A DNA stretch of 51,825 nucleotides. Source: Deltaproteobacteria bacterium Ga0077539. GTDB taxonomy: Bacteria > Myxococcota_A > Polyangia > Polyangiales > Ga0077539. Each line of letters begins with the position of its first letter. Position 1 is the stretch's first letter. Of the stretch, positions 50,269-51,825 are shown in pieces. Where the stretch lies: positions 1 through 51,825 of the forward strand of contig LNEO01000138.1 in NCBI GenBank assembly GCA_001465015.1, read 5' to 3'. The notes beneath the pieces are model-generated. The model saw nothing but the letters and a program-made list of their open reading frames with translations, was not told the origin of the DNA and ran no database searches. A program made the position numbers and the translations under genes.

Positions 50269-51234
50269 GTGCGTTCGATCGGGCGGCGTTTGGCTGCGCT
50301 TGGGGTGTTCGTAGCGTCGGCCGTGTGGTTTGCGCGAGAGGGCCGCGCTCAGCGTACGACCACCGTGCGGGTGCAGCCGAACGACCCGACGCAGCTCGTG
50401 GCGATGCTCCGAGCCATGGACGCTCGGGCAGCGGCGGACGCGAGCATCGACGCGTCGATGGACGGACGCGCGGACGGTCGCGCGGATGGACGCGCGGACG
50501 GACGCGCGAGCGACGGGGCGGACGTCCGCTACTCCGACGCGCGATCGTCAGGCTTGCGATGCCCCGACGGAATGCTCCTGGTGGAGGGTGACTACTGCAT
50601 CAACGTCGAGCAGCGCTGCCTTCGATGGCTCGACCCCGAAGAGCAGATGCGATGTGCTGAATTTGCGCCGACTGTGTGTTACGGCCGACGGCGAAGGCGC
50701 CTGGCGTTTTGCATGGATCGCTACGAGTGGCCCAACCGTCGCGGCGAACTGCCGACCGTGCGCGTGACGTGGCACACGGCGCGACGGATGTGCGAGCAGG
50801 TCGGAAAGCGCCTTTGCACTGAGCGAGAATGGACCTTTGCGTGCGAAGGCGAGCAGTCTTGGCCGTATCTCTACGGCTTTCGTCGTGACAGCGACGTCTG
50901 CCACTTCGACCATCAAACACGACGGCCAGACCGGGCGAGGCTCGCGAACCCTGCGACAGCGGCGGACGAGTACGCGCGGTTGTACGAGGCCGTTCCCAGC
51001 GGAACGTACGAGCGCTGCGTCAGCCCGTTCGGCCTCAACGACCTGACAGGCAACGTCGACGAGTGGGTCGTCAACGAGAGCGGCCAGCCGTTTCAGAGCG
51101 CGCTCAAGGGCGGCTGGTGGGGCCCCATTCGCGCGCGCTGTCGGCCGGCGACCTACTCGCACAACGAGAACTTCATCTACTACCAGATCGGCTTTCGCTG
51201 CTGTTCGAGCCCGACTGGCGGCGACGCGGGCTGA
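50269..51234 (+). CDS. FGE/SUMF1-fold exported protein
   Basis: The GTG at 50269 (GAGG about 9 nt upstream) gives a 321-residue protein with leader RSIGRRLAALGVFVASAVWF and cleavage near GRAQ; a GTG at 50233 is an alternative. A tandem repeat-encoded DGRA stretch follows at about 65-80. The formylglycine-generating-enzyme/SUMF1 fold spans about 110-310: CMDRYEWPNRRGELPTVRVTWH, ARRMCEQVGKRLCTEREWTFAC, GLNDLTGNVDEWVV and the final KGGWWGPIRARCRPATYSH to GFRCC. Eight or more Cys may pair. Motifs for catalytic formylglycine generation are not evident, so this is a structural family member, common in myxobacterial surface proteins. Confidence 0.82.
   Translation: MRSIGRRLAALGVFVASAVWFAREGRAQRTTTVRVQPNDPTQLVAMLRAMDARAAADASIDASMDGRADGRADGRADGRASDGADVRYSDARSSGLRCPDGMLLVEGDYCINVEQRCLRWLDPEEQMRCAEFAPTVCYGRRRRRLAFCMDRYEWPNRRGELPTVRVTWHTARRMCEQVGKRLCTEREWTFACEGEQSWPYLYGFRRDSDVCHFDHQTRRPDRARLANPATAADEYARLYEAVPSGTYERCVSPFGLNDLTGNVDEWVVNESGQPFQSALKGGWWGPIRARCRPATYSHNENFIYYQIGFRCCSSPTGGDAG
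50461..50508 (+). repeat. Codon-aligned 12-bp tandem repeat (4 units)
   Basis: Four 12-bp units of the form GACGGACGCGCG, with a few substitutions, encode Asp-Gly-Arg-Ala four times in the linker between leader and FGE/SUMF1-fold domain. Units two and three differ from the first by one base each. Unit four equals unit one. Confidence 0.9.
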
Positions 51235-51250
51235 GCGCCCCGCGGGGGTG

Positions 51251-51825
51251 TCAGTAGCCCGAAGAGCCCGCTCCGCCCGTCACGATCGCCACCGACGAGC
51301 TGGCGCCGACGCGGGTGGCTCCAGCGGCGACCATGCGATCTGCGTCTTGCGCGGTGCGAACGCCGCCCGAGGCCTTCACCCCGAGCTCAGGGCCGACGAT
51401 CGCGCGCATGAGCGCGATGTCTTCGACCGTGGCGCCGCCGGGGCCGAAGCCCGTCGAGGTCTTCACGAAATGCGCCCCCGCGGCCTTGGACAGCGCGCAG
51501 CCGATGACCTTTTCGTCTCGCGTCAAGCCGCCGGTCTCGAGGATCACCTTGACGACCTTGCCTTGCGCCGCGCCGACGACGCGGGCGATGTCGTCGAGCA
51601 CGAGGGCGTAGTCGCGGCTCTTGAGCGCGCCGACGTTGATGACCATGTCGATCTCGTCTGCCCCGTTGCGGATCGCCTCGGTCGTCTCGAACGCCTTGGC
51701 CGCGGGGCTCATCGCGCCGAGGGGAAAGCCCACCACCGCGCACACGGCGACCACCGAGCCCCGCAGCTGCTCGCGCACGTACGGGACGTTGACCGAGTTG
51801 ACGCAGACCGAGAAGAATCCGTGCG
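51251..51825 (-). CDS. deoC: Deoxyribose-phosphate aldolase, 5' end beyond window
   Basis: The frame is open from the stop at 51251 to the window edge, so the N-terminus is outside. Visible residues include the DeoC-type [11 protein letters not shown], then [21 protein letters not shown] (proton-relay Asp), KVILETGGL, the Schiff-base Lys in [14 protein letters not shown] and the second Lys in VKASGGVRT. The family cleaves 2-deoxyribose-5-phosphate to glyceraldehyde-3-phosphate and acetaldehyde in nucleoside salvage. The C-terminus is Gly/Ser-rich and slightly extended. No neighbouring deo genes are visible in the window. It is convergent with the SUMF1-fold gene. Confidence 0.95.
   Translation of the reverse strand, partial: HGFFSVCVNSVNVPYVREQLRGSVVAVCAVVGFPLGAMSPAAKAFETTEAIRNGADEIDMVINVGALKSRDYALVLDDIARVVGAAQGKVVKVILETGGLTRDEKVIGCALSKAAGAHFVKTSTGFGPGGATVEDIALMRAIVGPELGVKASGGVRTAQDADRMVAAGATRVGASSSVAIVTGGAGSSGY

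Noticed and set aside
1..51825. tRNA, rRNA, insertion sequence, phage or conjugation genes
   Set aside because: I looked for conserved tRNA arms, rRNA segments, transposase and integrase motifs and terminal repeats and found none. Base and codon use look uniform by eye.

Overview
This 51.8 kb window is dense, high-GC bacterial chromosome. It has about 46 protein-coding genes, no RNA genes, no insertion sequences, no phage genes and no CRISPR array. The gene content points to a Gram-negative member of the Myxococcota, probably a Polyangiales/Sandaracinus-like organism. The signs are two large membrane-anchored eukaryote-type Ser/Thr kinases (one with a PEGA domain), many lipoproteins with Asp/Ala/Gly-rich linkers after the lipid-anchored Cys, a Tol envelope operon, FGE/SUMF1-fold and CehA/McbA-type exported proteins, and a membrane adenylate cyclase. 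The taxonomic call is inference from gene content. No marker gene is present.

Layout, left to right. (1) 1-7.1 kb: a truncated gene, a 500-bp non-coding stretch with a tandem dyad repeat, then a leftward cluster of AI-2E/PerM-family permease, PaaG-like crotonase, STAND ATPase/winged-helix regulator and S33-type exported hydrolase. (2) 7.1-12.4 kb: lipoproteins, a large PHP-domain (CehA/McbA-like) lipoprotein and two hypothetical proteins. (3) 12.5-17.7 kb: a tightly coupled leftward operon (radical SAM enzyme, SDR, class III aminotransferase, SDR with a degenerate active site) with a divergent fatty-acid hydroxylase/sterol desaturase-type membrane enzyme. This is the best candidate in the window for an undescribed biosynthetic system. 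(4) 17.8-25.8 kb: PhoX-like lipoprotein, PEGA kinase with a TPR-like partner, and twin beta-helix lipoproteins. (5) 25.9-33.8 kb: TauE/SafE exporter with divergent LysR, three membrane proteins, a thioredoxin-like ferredoxin with two companion genes, and a TPR protein/lipoprotein pair. (6) 34-40.6 kb: signalling block with a second kinase, a membrane-anchored NtrC-like regulator whose AAA+ active site is degenerate, and a class III cyclase. (7) 40.7-45 kb: rhomboid-like protein and a tolQ-tolR-tolA-like-tolB operon without pal, closed by a 146-bp near-perfect palindrome. (8) 45-51.8 kb: Hsp20, a c-type cytochrome, hypothetical lipoproteins, another SDR, a Cys-rich exported protein, a SUMF1-fold protein and the 3' part of deoC.

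Many neighbours are translationally coupled. There are ATGA/GTGA overlaps at 4913-4916, 13220-13223, 15306-15309, 30773-30776 and 32478-32481, and a TGATG junction at 28847. These overlaps both define operons and fix start codons. Codon-aligned 9- and 12-bp tandem repeats occur in three exported or membrane proteins. Coordinates of start codons are my choices and alternatives are stated where they matter.
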